From: Siphonodentalium dalli
Lineage: Eukaryota; Mollusca; Scaphopoda; Gadilida; Siphonodentaliidae
Assembly (NCBI GenBank): GCA_032622095.1
Contig: CP136062.1
Coordinates: forward strand, 223,834,578 to 223,898,577
DNA: 64,000 nt
Reading direction: 5' to 3'
Positions 12,517 to 25,133 of this stretch are shown piece by piece. The notes under the pieces are model-generated. The model did no database searches. It saw nothing but the letters and a program-made list of their open reading frames with translations, and was not told where the DNA came from. A program made the position numbers and the translations under genes. Each line of letters starts with the position of its first letter. The stretch's first letter is position 1.

Positions 12517-13400
12517 AAACACTTTGAATGAGTAACTCGACTCGACAAACACAAAGGGCGCTTACTACCTCCAAGACACACCTGTCGTGTTGTGATGTTG
12601 TAGATCGCTCATATGAGGTTGATGGCCTTTTGTTGTCGCCCGATTATCGTGAAAGGTCAGATTTGGAGAGTGGTCCAAAATTAACCTTTAGTTTATCAAA
12701 CAACGTTCTATTGAAATTAAATTTATATGGGAAATACCATAATGCCTATCGAAGCTCTCCAGGTCTACCTTGATAATGACTTTGCTTAGAATAAACTAGA
12801 ACAATAAACCGTTAAATTTGCGAAACACAATGACAATTAAATTTTCTAGAAGGATGTAGCCTTTATGTCTTTTGCAAAGAAACTGGCTGATATTGACAAC
12901 TTTTACACACTAATTGGTTCATTATGATAACATCCGATCCAAGACTAACAACTCGCAAACTCTAAAAAAAAACGTTGAATGAGTTACTAAACACGACAAG
13001 CACAAAGGGCGTTTACTGTCCAAGACATACCTGTTGTTTTGTGATGTTGTATATGTCTCTTATGAGACTGGTGCCCTTTTTGTCGCTGGATTATCGTGAG
13101 AGATCAGAATTGGAGAGGGGTCCACAATTAGCCATTGGTTTATCAAACAACGTTCTATTGACATTAACGTTCTATAGGAAATGCCATAGTACTCATAGCA
13201 GCTCTCCAAATCTACTTGGAAAATTGCTTTGTCTGGAATAGACTAGAAGATTAAAAGGTGAAATTTGCGCACAATGGCATTCAAATTTCGAGAAGGATGT
13301 AGGCTTACGTCTTTTGCAAAGAAACTGGCTAATATTGACCACTTTTACAAACTAATTGGTTGATCGTTCTAACGTCCGAACCAGTTATTCATGAACTCTA
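12517..13400. repeat. Tandem duplication of a ~450-bp unit
   Basis: 12517-12970 and 12971-13400 are diverged direct copies, sharing AAACAACGTTCTATTGA, CTTTTGCAAAGAAACTGGCT and TTATCGTGA blocks in order. The short open frame present in both copies encodes similar peptides of about 80 residues, but they diverge freely with indels and resemble no family I know. Confidence 0.6.
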
Positions 13401-13755
13401 ACACATTTGACGAATATGGCATTTCATGAGCATCCATGTATGCATTTCCAATGGCCTAGCGTCCAATTAGAACATTAACATAAAACGGATTTAGTGGTAA
13501 GCTAATATATATGTCGGAAGTGATTTCAATGTTCATTAAATATTATGATTATGTATATATATCCACAGGTTTATAATTATGATGACTAGTACACTTGCTT
13601 GAATACATAATGCTATCATGAGAATGAATATCGATGAGCATGCCAAGCACACTTAGTTGTCATCGATAACAACATCCAGTAAATTCGCCTCTTATCGTAT
13701 TATCAAGACCTCATGTGAACGAGAAAGTTACCTATGAATAACAAACCACCGGGTC
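13401..13755. other. Non-coding spacer
   Basis: I see no gene or recognisable repeat in this stretch. Confidence 0.4.
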
Positions 13756-14061
13756 GTGCAAAGCATCCTTCTTTTCCGAACGGGGAACCATAGACTCTCA
13801 ATAGAATATGGCACGTGGACCAATGCCCCATATTCGGATAGATTATGTGCCCTCTGCAACTCAGAAATATGCGACGAGTATCATGTAATCCTTAAATGTA
13901 TTGAACCCCAAGACATACGCGTACAATACCTGGGGCCATAATATTATCGGAAACCAAACGCTAACAAGTTAGCAGCACTATTCAATAACCACAACAGAAT
14001 AATTACCAAAAATCTCTCAGTTTTTATAAAAAAGGTCATTGATATATTTCGGAACTCTTGA
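13756..14061 (+). pseudogene. LINE-type retrotransposon ORF2 tail, broken
   Basis: A translated block reads FRTGNHRLSIE, then SDRLCALCNSEICDEYHVIL and a final Cys. This is the Cys-Cys-His-Cys pattern found after the reverse transcriptase in many non-LTR retrotransposons. A one-base frame change follows the stop at 13939-13941, after which a second frame (RKPNANKLAALFNN and onward) runs to a stop at 14059-14061, also typical of LINE C-termini. No reverse transcriptase is present upstream, so this is a 5'-truncated dead fragment. Confidence 0.6.
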
Positions 14062-15024
14062 GGCTATATTTTCGGACAAACAAGTAACCCCCCTTCAAAA
14101 TATACCGTTATAATATACTTGTTTCTTACACATGTACCAACATTTTATGAAGAAGGACCCCAACACCAATACAATAGTTTATGGCTGCAGATACGCTTAT
14201 TTTATAAGCACAACAAGTAATACAATCTGATTCCTCTTGAGGCTTAATCACTTAAACCATTCAAAATCCATATCCATTGACCGAACACGCAACCATTACG
14301 CCGAAATTAATAACAATAACCCTATATATCTATCAGACAAAATATAAATATAAAAGAAGCATCTTTCCCTTCCCGCGCTCTCTCTCCATTCTCCATCTAT
14401 ATACCTTGTCTTTCACTCTATATTATCTCTCTCTACGTCTGTCTCACATATAATGTTTGTGTTCTATTGAAATAGTGTTCAGCTATCCTTTCCCAGTGTT
14501 CAGTCAGTCGAATCTTTCAAAGCAATCAAACAGAAACAAAAGGTCCATTGCCTATTTAAAAAAAACTTAGTGTCGTTATCGCGATATATAACTTGAACAA
14601 ACGTCGACCGATTTTATGCATAGTTGATAAACGGATTTTTCATAGCAACATCTCGGTCGTTCTCGCAAAACGGATGTTTTATCTGAGATATGGATTTTAA
14701 ATTGTGTACTTGATTAATCCCAGGGCGACAACTTTAAAGCATTTCAACTCAACTGATCCCTGTTCTACGACAATATCTGGAAATAAATAAAAACATCGAT
14801 GCTCAACTGTTGTTAAATATATATTATTATTATTATTGGCGTACATGCGTCCTATTACCATACTGTTGGGGATAGCATTTTGAATCTACCCATATATAAA
14901 ATTTATATGTTCTTACAAGTATATGACCCAATCAAAATAGATGCACATCGAACAGTTTTTATGAGGTTTCTGGTCATTAGCAATACATAATGGATATAGT
15001 ATGACAAACAACATGTGATTCACC
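14062..15024. other. Non-coding AT-rich sequence
   Basis: No gene is supported. An ATT/TTA microsatellite lies near 14818-14837 and a CT-rich stretch near 14375-14440. Confidence 0.4.
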
Positions 15025-15180
15025 AAAACGGTTGCCATGCCAACGGTGTACGTTATTCGGATCATATCCAAAATGATATATAATGGTGTGATATACATGT
15101 GTGCCAACTGCGATGCTTTTATCATAACATTGACGATTGTGTCCTCTTTCCACCCAACTAATGGTGTGGCCATTGTCTAT
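15025..15180. repeat. X-box-containing repeat, copy 1
   Basis: This segment is homologous to 17472-17640: both carry AAAACGGTTGCCATG, a GCTTTTA(C/T)CATAA block and ACGATTGTGTC. In this copy the palindrome has one change (GTTGCCATGCCAAC). A further X-box-like GTTGCTATGGTAAC is at 15568-15581. Confidence 0.45.
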
Positions 15181-15763
15181 TATATCGGGAAGAGCAATTT
15201 CTAATTTTAAGGGTCGCCAATTGGCCTGGTCACATATTTCGTAAAATCTCTCACACAAGTAACAATCAGCCTATGGATAAGATATGTATCTCAAAATAAA
15301 GGCTATGATCTCCAGAATGTAACAAATATCAATATGATGCAATAAATTGAGAAAGGTTCCTCATAAAGACAAATAATAGCACATGAAGTGATAAAACACT
15401 TGACCTTTCATAGTCACCTTGACTCTTGAGATCAGTGCTGGAGGTTCGTCTTGGAGAATGTATGCATGCAAGTATTATTATATAACCATATCGACCAACA
15501 AGTCCACCGTTGTCACTAAAATAATTCACATATGATCATTTTCCAGAATTCTCAGAAACCACATATTGTTGCTATGGTAACGCCATTTTCGAGGCTACTA
15601 ATCGATAAGAAGCTTATCAACAATGGTTTCCAATGTCTCCAGTATGTGGGATTTACGATTAACTACATTGCACAAAATCCCCAATTTTGTTTACGAAACC
15701 CATTTTTTGTATACAAATGACAGGCTACTATGAAGAAAGTTGGAGTGTGACATGGACCGATCT
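15181..15763. other. Non-coding spacer
   Basis: No gene is supported; only the X-box-like palindrome at 15568-15581 is notable. Confidence 0.4.
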
Positions 15764-15776
15764 TCCTGGAGCATCC

Positions 15777-16087
15777 GGAGCCTCGGTGGCTCAATCGGTT
15801 AGGGGTACAACTCCAAGCCGTTTCGCCATCCAGCGCTGGCGATAAGGGTTCAAATCCTCATGTTTCCGTCGTGGACTTTGTAGCTCGAAATCGTTATCTG
15901 GTGGAGTTACCAGTTACTCGCCGATGGCCGGTGGTTTGCCGCACATGGTTGACGAGTTTATCAGCCATTGAAATCACTGTTAGATTATCGCAAGTGTGCG
16001 GATTTCCTCCACCACTAAAACTGGCAATGTCGTGATATGGCCTTAGTTGCTAAAGCGACAATAAACCCCAATCAATCAATCAATCAA
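15777..16087 (+). mobile_element. tRNA-derived SINE with 13-bp target duplications
   Basis: The 5' end has a Pol III A-box-like TGGCTCAATCGG and a B-box GGTTCAAATCC. The body contains TTTCCTCCACCACTAAAACTG and the 3' end an (AATC)n tail. The element is flanked by perfect 13-bp repeats TCCTGGAGCATCC at 15764-15776 and 16088-16100. SINEs with this body and tail style are common in molluscs and other marine invertebrates, as far as I recall. Confidence 0.85.
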
Positions 16088-16216
16088 TCCTGGAGCATCC
16101 AAAGGTTGCCAAGAACTATTGCGATGTGGTTGCAAGAATGGATGCAAAAACAATTCCAAATTCTCGAGGGCATCATTACGCTGTACTGTTCTATGCTCTA
16201 TGCTCTATTGCAAATA

Positions 16217-16372
16217 CAGTAATGCCCTAAGTAATCGACCCCTTAACCACATCAGAATTATGGGTAATTTTCAGGATTTAGTCGGAAATAAATATCCATA
16301 TTTCCGACTAAATCCTGGAAGATACCCATAATTCTGCTGTGGTTAGGATGTCGATTACTTAAGGCATTACTG
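16217..16372. mobile_element. 156-bp palindromic element with CAGTAATGCC ends
   Basis: The sequence is an almost complete inverted repeat: CAGTAATGCC opens it and GGCATTACTG closes it, with arms pairing nearly to the centre (TTTAGTCGGAAATA against TATTTCCGACTAAA). It has no coding capacity. It is most likely a palindromic MITE; target duplications were not resolved. Confidence 0.6.
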
Positions 16373-17471
16373 CAAGTGTTGCCAAAAGTGACATGTATGC
16401 AAGTTTTTCCAACTCTTTAGGGTGCGTTCACACAACTAGCAGAATTGACTGGCGATTTGTCATGAATTATTCATACTTGACTATCCATTGCACATTATTG
16501 AATGCCACTTATCGCAGAATGAGTGTCTTCGACTGTTTTATCCTATATTGGAGCGGCGAAACGCCACGAGTTATTGCATGATTGATTCTCATAATATATT
16601 AGAATCAATTTTTTTAGCACACTTAAGTTGTATAACAACTATATAGGCAATTACATATATCTCACGATATTGCTATTGCAAATGTAAACAATTCATATCA
16701 TACCTTGTCGCACATAATTCGCACCTACGCTCGTAATAAAAACATTTGCTTACCTCTATTTTGAAGAATTATAGTTAATATCATAAATATGTAAACTTTG
16801 CGGTACTTGTATGTTCCGCATATAATACCACAATGATTAGCAGCTTGTCAAATTGTGAGTAAGTGTTATTATAGCTGCACAAAGGTAATCGGGTAGCTCC
16901 ATAGCAACGGTTGCCAAGCAGTTTTGTACCAGACCAATATTGTCCACACACACTCGCTAAAATGATATGATATAAAGTTAACGCGGAAGATTGTCATAAT
17001 CAACTTTCAGATAGTTTTATATCATAGAAATGCTTCTCGTGTCATTGTAACCATCAATTATAGTAATCAAAACAAACAACCCATTTTATTTTTTTTGCAT
17101 TATATTTACGCTATTCCATCATCTTCTGGCCTATAATTTTTGTTTTGCAATCCTTAGAATTGTTATATATATACAGAGTGAATTATCAGTTTATATTTTC
17201 TTGTCAAAGTACATTTTATAATAAAAAATGTACACACATCTCAATAAAATCTCGATACACGCAGCCAATAATAGGGACTTTCAAACAAATGGCGGCCATT
17301 TTATCCGCCATTTTGATTCTACCCAACTATAACGGACACATGAGTCAATTAATATATAGCTTGATCCCTTTTCAGTACAAATAGGTACATAAAACATTGT
17401 TTTTCGATTAGAAACTGAGTCATAACGATGCATACTTGTTGGGATTGAGAGAAAAACAAGATTTGTTGTCA
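16373..17471. other. Non-coding AT-rich sequence
   Basis: No gene is supported. A partial X-box-like sequence occurs near 16898-16913. Confidence 0.4.
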
Positions 17472-17640
17472 AAACGGTTGCCATGGCAACCATGGGCATT
17501 CTCCAGCTTGGCATGATATCAAAAATGTGTTATTTTGATATGTAGTACAAGCGTGTCAAGTTTGGTGCTTTTACCATAAAATGCACGATTGTGTCATCTA
17601 TCCGCCCCACTAAAAGGCATATGGCGAGATTCCAGTTTAG
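17472..17640. repeat. X-box-containing repeat, copy 2
   Basis: This is the homologue of 15025-15180. It carries the perfect palindrome GTTGCCATGGCAAC at 17477-17490. Confidence 0.5.
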
Positions 17641-17868
17641 ATGTCATGACGTCGATGACATCATAGTGGCGTCACATCCCACATTTTGGCCCTTTACTTG
17701 ATATGTGATATTGTGGTCTCTTCTAAATATATGTTATATTCAACATATGGGGGGGGGGACTCGTTTATTCCTGCAATGGCTATAGGGCAGACATTGACTA
17801 TAAGCCCATTCTCAATGATATTTGATCGTTACCATAGCAACGGAGATATATATGGCCAGCCAACTTGT

Positions 17869-18165
17869 ACCTAGCATTTCCCAATAAGTTAGATATGTTT
17901 ATATAGCAAATATAGATATGTGCAGGCAGTTATAACAAATACAACGCGAGATAAGTGGTTAAATGCAAGCATTCCAGTTGTTGAAACCTCAATATTTGGC
18001 ATGTATATTTAAGCCGTTGCCATGGCAACCGCAGGACTTTGTGTGATGTCTACCCAATTTTTTTTGAAAGCATATAACCTATTGATTGAAGTCCACATAT
18101 AATCAGTTCTCCACATGAAAATCCTACGGGGGTCAATGGTGGGGCCAGTACTATAGGTAGCAATA
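17869..18165 (-). repeat. Repeat C, copy 2 (inverted)
   Basis: This is the inverted copy of 11640-11936, with the same palindrome GTTGCCATGGCAAC at 18016-18029. Just upstream, GTTACCATAGCAAC at 17828-17841 is another X-box-like palindrome. Confidence 0.6.
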
Positions 18166-18734
18166 CACGATTTCTGGCCATTTTCACCATTTTGACGGGG
18201 GTACTGTATTACAACCTTCTGCTGCACCATGGTCATTGATAAACAGCACATGAGTGTTTGGTTACAAGATACAGAAATGGTCAGAGAATAATTCGTCTGT
18301 CTTTTGGAAAAAAATTGCATCATCACAAGTTGAATTATCTCCCTTAGACTGATTTTTTTAAATCTTCATTTTAGCCATTTTTTGACCGAAATTGGCCGTT
18401 TTCGGTCGCATAGCTAACCATGACAGAGCGAATGTCAGTCTATTGATGTTGTTGATCAGCAAAGTGCCAACGTTTTACAGTATGAAATAATCGCTATATA
18501 TATACCGTTGTCGTTCCAAAACCACACCAGTTCTTCCGAAAGCCCGTGCCGATATACACTGTTGGGCCAAGGACCACGAACCACGTATATAAGGGTGGCA
18601 CAGAAAACTACAACTAAGGATAGCGGGCTCCCATCCAAACATATTCCGGCTGATAGACTTCATAAAGAAGGAATAAGCATTCAATGAATGTAAAATAGTA
18701 CAGATAAGTGCGGGCGGCAAAGTGAAACCGCAAG
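18166..18734. other. Non-coding spacer
   Basis: No gene is seen. Its right end (CAAAGTGAAACCGC near 18719) is roughly the inverse of TCTCACTTTGC near 11311. Confidence 0.4.
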
Positions 18735-20945
18735 TGGGATGTTGACCTCAATGCAGAAACGAATTGTTTCTAACCAAGGATGAGGTGTTATCAATGAGCT
18801 CTCTTCTGATGCACGAGTTGGACGATTTGTTTAGTAGTTAGGGCGTGTACCATGTCCATACCGCGTAACATAAGGGTTCGGGGGTAAACACAGTCATTCT
18901 TTCCAATGTTGTTAGCTCATGGGTTCCGGGTATCAGCGTGTGTCACCTAACACTGATATTTTGTTACCTTCGGGTCTAGATTGATGTCATATTGATAACG
19001 CATTCGTGCTAATATAGGTGATAATTGGGAGCAAGTGTCAGTATTAGGCGCCAGGTTAAATTTGCAGATAATTTGCTCATGAAAGTTTGAATAGCTTGGT
19101 GCGTTGTGGGGATGTAGGATCCTGATACGATCACTGTCCCGTCTCAAAGTAGTCAAAGATGCTGCACAAGGGACGCAGTGACGAGGCGGCTCGATGCTAC
19201 CACAGGGACGTAGCGACGAGGCGGCTGGAGTGTCAACATGCCTAACACATCAGCTGAATATCTCTGATCGAAATGATGTTGATATTGTTCCGATAGCTCC
19301 ATATAGTAGCTCAGAAAACAGAGCATTTTTAAATGACTTCCAGGTGTAAATGTTTAACCCTCACTTTGAAGATTCTTGAGAATATTTATATTTTTCTTGT
19401 TGAAAGATTATGCAATGAACGTAAACGGCTACTGTGGGAGAAAAAAGAAGAAGATGTATTTGAAACTCCAGTGTATAACCCGATTACGAATGCGTAGTTG
19501 ATAATTTTCACACCAAATCTGGACATATTTACTGTTGATTAAATTCATCTTCCAGTTTGTAAAATGGTCCGATTTTAGCCACACATATATAGGACAAGAG
19601 GGTAATTTAGAGGTTTTCACAGGCGCCTGTAACGCGCTCCGCTACCCGTCCCATTTTTACACTGCCCTATACGCCGACGCTATACATTCGCGCCTGCGTC
19701 ACGTTAATGGTTCTATAATAAGGACAAGGAAATCTATACAATTCCCCCGTTTTACCATCGCTCGGAAATCGGACAAATTTAGTCCATATATCCGAGCAAT
19801 GGTGTCGATGTCACCAAGGGTGTTTTGACGAAGGATTCCTCTTTCAATCAATACCACAAGCGCCACTCGTTACCATTTCTATCTATGGCATTTGATAATA
19901 CATTACCACCGAATATTGTCTCCAGAGAGCGTAAAAACCAAGATTGATCCGGCTCAAAAATAATGGCTGATATGATTCTCTTAAATTTACCCCCATACAT
20001 CTTATTATACTTAGAAAACGGTCAACTAAACAGTGAATTCTTAAAGGTACTCAATCCGACCAGATGGTTCCCATATAATCAAGTTACAACAACATTTCTT
20101 GCAAACACGCTTTTGTTATCAGAATCGACTAATTGCAACAAAATAATGCTAACCGCTGTCAACTATGGTATAAAATTTCCCAAACGTGTTATTTAATAAC
20201 ACGTTGTTCAACGAAATATGGCCGTATTATCACTGAAGTTTGGCCGTATTACCACTTGAATTTAGAGTTATCGATCTTCATCCGAAATTTTATCCGATAT
20301 CTTCGATTTGACGACTCTTTACTGCATGGGCCACAAATAATTATACATTTCGAGAAATAACAAATTAAAAAAAAATCGATATCTGATCACTCTGAGCTTT
20401 GATGTGTGGGTTCCTCGACTCGAATCAAATATTATTTATCCCAGAAGCCAAAGAAATAGTAACTTGGGAGCGTTAATTCGGATTATGCATCTTTAACGGC
20501 TAATAATTTATTTTCTCAAAAGAATCAGAAGTTTAATAAACCGTTCAATAGCCACAGTAGCTATCTCACCCCGTGTACTACTTGTACGTGGTATCGCCAA
20601 ACCCGAGGGTATATATCACCAAACCAGACCATGCGGTTTTGATAAATGAACATATCTTCCCTCAGATGAATCTATATATCTCCCAGTTAAATGGTGATAT
20701 CCACTATTCAAAACGCAACGTTCCCTCAATGGGATAGCGACCATAGGTTGCTCTCGCCCCGATAAATTTAATAGAAATTCCTACTCATTTCCGATTTAAT
20801 CATAAATAGTTGACACTTTTTGACGTCGGGTATTCGTTTGAAACATAATTATCAGTATTAGATGGCGGATAATGCGTGTATCAATAGACAAATATTTTAA
20901 ATAACCTTTAAATTGTCTAGACTGCAGAGCAGTTCGCAAAAATAC
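18735..20945. repeat. Duplicated block B, copy 1
   Basis: This block matches 47571-49738 over about 2.2 kb, including the ATGCACGAGTTGGAC block, GACGTAGCGACGAGGCGGCT, repeat E and a nested TTAA MITE. The match stops abruptly after GCAAAAATACTATC in both copies. In the second locus block B directly follows block A; here they are 7.4 kb apart. Confidence 0.75.
20041..20496 (+). mobile_element. TTAA MITE, copy 2
   Basis: The element is bounded by TTAA and has ends TTAAAGGTACTCAATCCG on the left and CGGATTATGCATCTTTAA on the right. It is about 456 bp, non-coding, and shares internal sequence with the copies near 1200, 25.6, 49.1 and 60.5 kb. TTAA targets are used by piggyBac-type transposases; the assignment is inference. 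Confidence 0.6.
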
Positions 20946-21324
20946 TATCAAAGCCGCAGATCGATCCTGACAACCCATAAGTTTAGATTGTTTTCATCTG
21001 GTGACCATTTCAATCCACAGATTTGGCCGAAATTATTAAAATGTTCTAAATATGCGGGTTTTTCGCTGAAAACAATTTCGTGCAAGGCTCAATAATTTGC
21101 ACACGATGTTTATAATGTGGTGGGAAAGTAACTAGATCATGTCGATCACTCAGTTATGTTATTACGCCACACCGTGGTGTTGCTTGGTACGCAGATTTTC
21201 ATATTCTGTGGTCGATCGATAATCCACTGGGCGACTGTATTATTATGGTTACCGATAGAGTCACGATAGTACGACAAAGATTAGCACATGTGTTTACGTC
21301 ACCGGTGTACTTGTGGGGGCATGT
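20946..21324. other. Non-coding spacer
   Basis: I see no gene or recognisable repeat. Confidence 0.4.
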
Positions 21325-22110
21325 TTCTATTATGAACGTTCGCTATCCCGAAGGTCCGCTATTCCGAAGGTTCTCTATTCCGAAGGTTTTTGTTATTTTT
21401 AGGTTAATTCTATATTCTAAAGTATTGAGACTAATTTGAGAGGGTTCATTATCACAAAGATTCTTTTTACGGAGTGTGCGCTCACATCCGAACTGATCCT
21501 GCGCGCATACCGATACAGATACAGGAGGAAATAACTTAACTTAGAACATTAAATGTGATTTTGTTTTGTTTTCGCGGGTTTTCTTGAGATTTAATGTCAT
21601 TACGTGGGCCCATACTTTTGAATTCTTGGCATATAATATGAATGTTGTGGTATATTGTGGACCCTCCCGCATTGGGACATGACACAGGTACAGTTGACTT
21701 AAGTGATGTTCTGTGTGGGCTCCAATTTGGAGTTCAATATTTTAAGGGCCAAATTTAGGATTTTATGGGCCCATACCTTTGAACTCTGGGCATATAATAT
21801 GAATATTGGGGGCATGTCTCTATTCCGAAGGTTCACTATCCAGAATGTCCACTATTCCGAAATTTATCTGAATGTTCGCTATTCCGAAGGTTCACCAATT
21901 AGAAGGTTCGTTATTCCGGAGGTTCTGTATTCCGAAGGTTTTTGTTATTTTAATTCTATATTCTAAAGTATTGGGAGGGTTCATTATCACGAAGATTCTT
22001 TTTATGAAGGAAATAACTTAAAACATTAAATGTGATTTTGTTTTGTTTTCGCGGGTTTTCTTGAGTTTAATGTCATTACGTATGACTTTATTTCTCATTA
22101 AATATTCACG
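21325..22110. repeat. Direct repeats with TATTCCGAAGGTT minisatellite
   Basis: Two direct copies (about 21325-21620 and 21810-22085) each contain a run of 14-15 bp TATTCCGAAGGTT units. They then share TTCTATATTCTAAAGTATTG and TTTTGTTTTCGCGGGTTTTC. Open frames through this region follow the repeat. Confidence 0.55.
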
Positions 22111-22555
22111 CCAAGCAGCCCACACAATTGCTATGTTTCCATGCGATTTAATGTCACTACGTGTGACCTAATATCTCAATAATCTGAGGCAAGAGTACGC
22201 CTGCTAAAGGCGAATTATAACAGTGGGGCTATAACGCTCAATGAATACTGGGAACTATAACAAACTGCGCAGCAGAATATCGCTGATTAAACGAGTATGA
22301 GATGAGCCTAACTGCAATTGTGACTTTGTTTAAAGGCCCACTTAATTTTCGAGTCATTCATTTTTGTTATAGTATATACGGTTTTAATAACAATTTATGC
22401 CATAAAATTTGAATAAATTACTATAATTCATCACCATTTGAAACGCAGAATCCTTCTATTTCCTAGTTTGAAACACCTTTAACATACCGCGACAAGTCGT
22501 GCGTCGTATATCTAGCAATTAGCAACTAACATGTCCTCTTCGGCTTTCCATAGAT
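22111..22555. other. Non-coding spacer
   Basis: I see no gene or recognisable repeat. Confidence 0.4.
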
Positions 22556-23095
22556 TTCAACGTAATTTGATACTTATGGGTATTTGTGTCCGGGAAGTGT
22601 TTTGGACGGGTCAAATCGTGAGCCCGACCTGACCTTGACCTTTAAAACTGTCAATGCAAGGTCAATTTGGGTAAAACGGACAAATTTCGGCGAAATTTGA
22701 TACCTAGGGATACTTTTGTCCGGGGAGTGTTTTGAACGGGTCAAATCGTGACATCGGCGTGACCTTGACCTTCAATGTGGTCAATCAAATGTCAAATCGG
22801 GTAAAACGGATGGATTTCGACGAAATTTGATACCTATGGGTACTTTTGTCGGGGGAGTGTTTTGGACGGGTCAAATCATGACTCCGACCTTACCTTGACC
22901 TTCAAAATTGTTAATTAAAGGTCAAGTGGGGTAAAACGGACGGGTGGTACTTTTCTCCGGTTGGGGGTGTTTTGGACGGGTCAAATCATGACCCTGACAT
23001 GACCTTGACTTTCGAAATAGTCAATTGAAGGTCAAATCGCGCCTTTCGCCGGAAATCAGATGGGATACATCCCGGACGAAGTCGGGCCCATCAGC
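22556..23095 (-). repeat. Diverged inverted relative of the 2170-4754 repeat family
   Basis: The segment ends in GGACGAAGTCGGGCC, the inverse of the motif that opens units elsewhere. It contains about four ~120-bp sub-blocks with TTTTGGACGGGTCAAATC and TGACCTTGACCTT. It is older and more diverged than the arrays near 3 and 8 kb. Confidence 0.6.
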
Positions 23096-23455
23096 TTGTG
23101 TAATAAAGAAGACAGTTTGAAGAAAGTAATGTATAACACGAGAAACGGGAAAACTTGAAATATAGAAGTATGCAAATTTCCTAGATAAAATTTGAAAGCT
23201 AGTTTATAGAATAATTGTATTATAATTTATATTTATGGCTAATAATATGATCTTGGTGGCGTTACCATTTCTGACTATGGTTTTCTTGTGTACACCTGAC
23301 TGGGAGTAAAACGTGTACGGTCATGGCATTACTCTGCAACAGAAAAAATCGGAAATTTTGATTTGGGCCAAGAGTGGACATGCATCAAACGCTAATCTGA
23401 AAATATGTCATTCGAAGATATGAAGTATTTATATCATACTTCATTTTAGGAAGCG

Positions 23456-23697
23456 GGGTAACGTCGCAAGAGCTATACTCTGACCTTGACCTCAGTTAAC
23501 GGTATACTCGTATATAGCGCGCATCTATACTCACAAATCGACTCCACCCACCCGTATGTGCAACTTCACTCATATATCAAGATGTTCCGCCCACTTTGGT
23601 GCCTTAAAAACCAACCGAAAGAGATCAGTCAATTAATTGAATATAACGTGAATGCCAATTTGGGGTGAAGGTCGGAGTATAGCTCTTGCGACGTTCC
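23456..23697. mobile_element. MITE-like element with ~35-bp inverted ends
   Basis: The left end AACGTCGCAAGAGCTATACTC is repeated in inverse at 23669-23695, continuing into a ACCTTGACC / GGTGAAGGT pair. The roughly 170-bp centre has no convincing gene. Confidence 0.5.
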
Positions 23698-25130
23698 ATT
23701 TTATCACATAATTTGGCCATAAAAGCAGTTTCATAATTATCGGTAATAGACACGTTTAATATCAGCGCGTGCGATGACGTCGATCACGGCGTTCTTCAAA
23801 TAACTTGCGACCGCTGTAGTTTATGATTGTTGTTTTCTATGAATATTTCGCGTTGCTTCGGGTTTATTTGATCATGTGATAAAAGGTATCTCACACTCGT
23901 CCTATGTTATACGTAATTTATCAACCTCGTCCTCTAAATTCTATTTGAGCCTCGGTAAACCTCGGCTCAAATCGAATTTAGTGAACTCGGTTGATAAATT
24001 CCGTATAAAATAGAAACTCATGTGAGATCCTCTATATATTATCATCCCGGTAGGGAGCCTCACACAGATAGACGAATATAGTACTGAGAGTCGTCTGCTC
24101 GCGTCTGTGAGGGGCACCATACGGGTTAATTCTGATCAACATGTCATTCAAAGATATGAAGTATTTTCCCTGAGTGTAGTTCAATCTGTAAATGTTATTT
24201 GTTTAAAGTGCCGAAAACGATGGTATGTTGCTTAAACGCCACATCGCCGGGTTACAGAACTGATGACGATACCAGTGACATTTCATTTATATTACTACTG
24301 ACCTATACACAATTACTTACAAATCTACACCTGCTTACTCGACATGTTCATAACTCTAAATTTCAAAATTAACCCCTTTGATACCTCGCGGACTATGCAT
24401 GCATTCTGAATTTCAAAATTGTTAAAACCCAATTATGTACGGTCCCATTTTATCTTAAACTACCAGTATATGACAATCATGATACTGATGCTTATTAAAT
24501 CTGTTATTTAACTATCATGGTGCATGATTCTACGACACTGGTACGCATACCCTTGTCATATAGTATGCTCCTATTTCCAATATTGTAAAACACCAAGCAT
24601 ATATACTTCTATTATTAGTTTAGTTGACTTCTAAGTTTTCCATGTGGCGCTTCCAAATGTGTACCTAGATTTATTACACGCCTTTGTCCATGTTATTGGA
24701 AACAGGTTTACCTCTGTACTCCCCGTGTCCCCAGCCCTCAATTTACAACGATGTAGTTCACTCTGTAAATGTCTCCCGGATCGGTACAGCGGTTTGTTCT
24801 GTGTCGTAGCGGGACCACGTCACCAATCTTCAACCATCTAGAACAACCAGGAATAGTGTTGCCATCGATGATATCCATTAATGACTCATGTTACTTTGAT
24901 CAACATTAGATAGTTTGTCTGACATGTTAAATGGAGAAGTTTAATCTCGGTATCATTCTAATGAATCTTGAGGTACCTGAACCCTAAGTGCTGCTCAATT
25001 CTAGATCACAATCAGTGTTTGAGACTGTGTGTGAGAATGTCTTATCTTATTCTATGATTTAATATCAAGTGCAGCTTTCTTAATTTTACGCGGAGCTTCA
25101 ATGACTTTGGATCCTAGATAGACCAGATAC
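23698..25130. other. Non-coding sequence with a 150-bp foldback
   Basis: 23883-24034 folds on itself: GGTATCTCACACTCG, TTATCAACCTCG and TTTGAGCC on the left pair with GGCTCAAAT, CGGTTGATAAATT and CATGTGAGATCC on the right. No gene is supported in the rest. Confidence 0.4.
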
Positions 25131-25133
25131 CTG

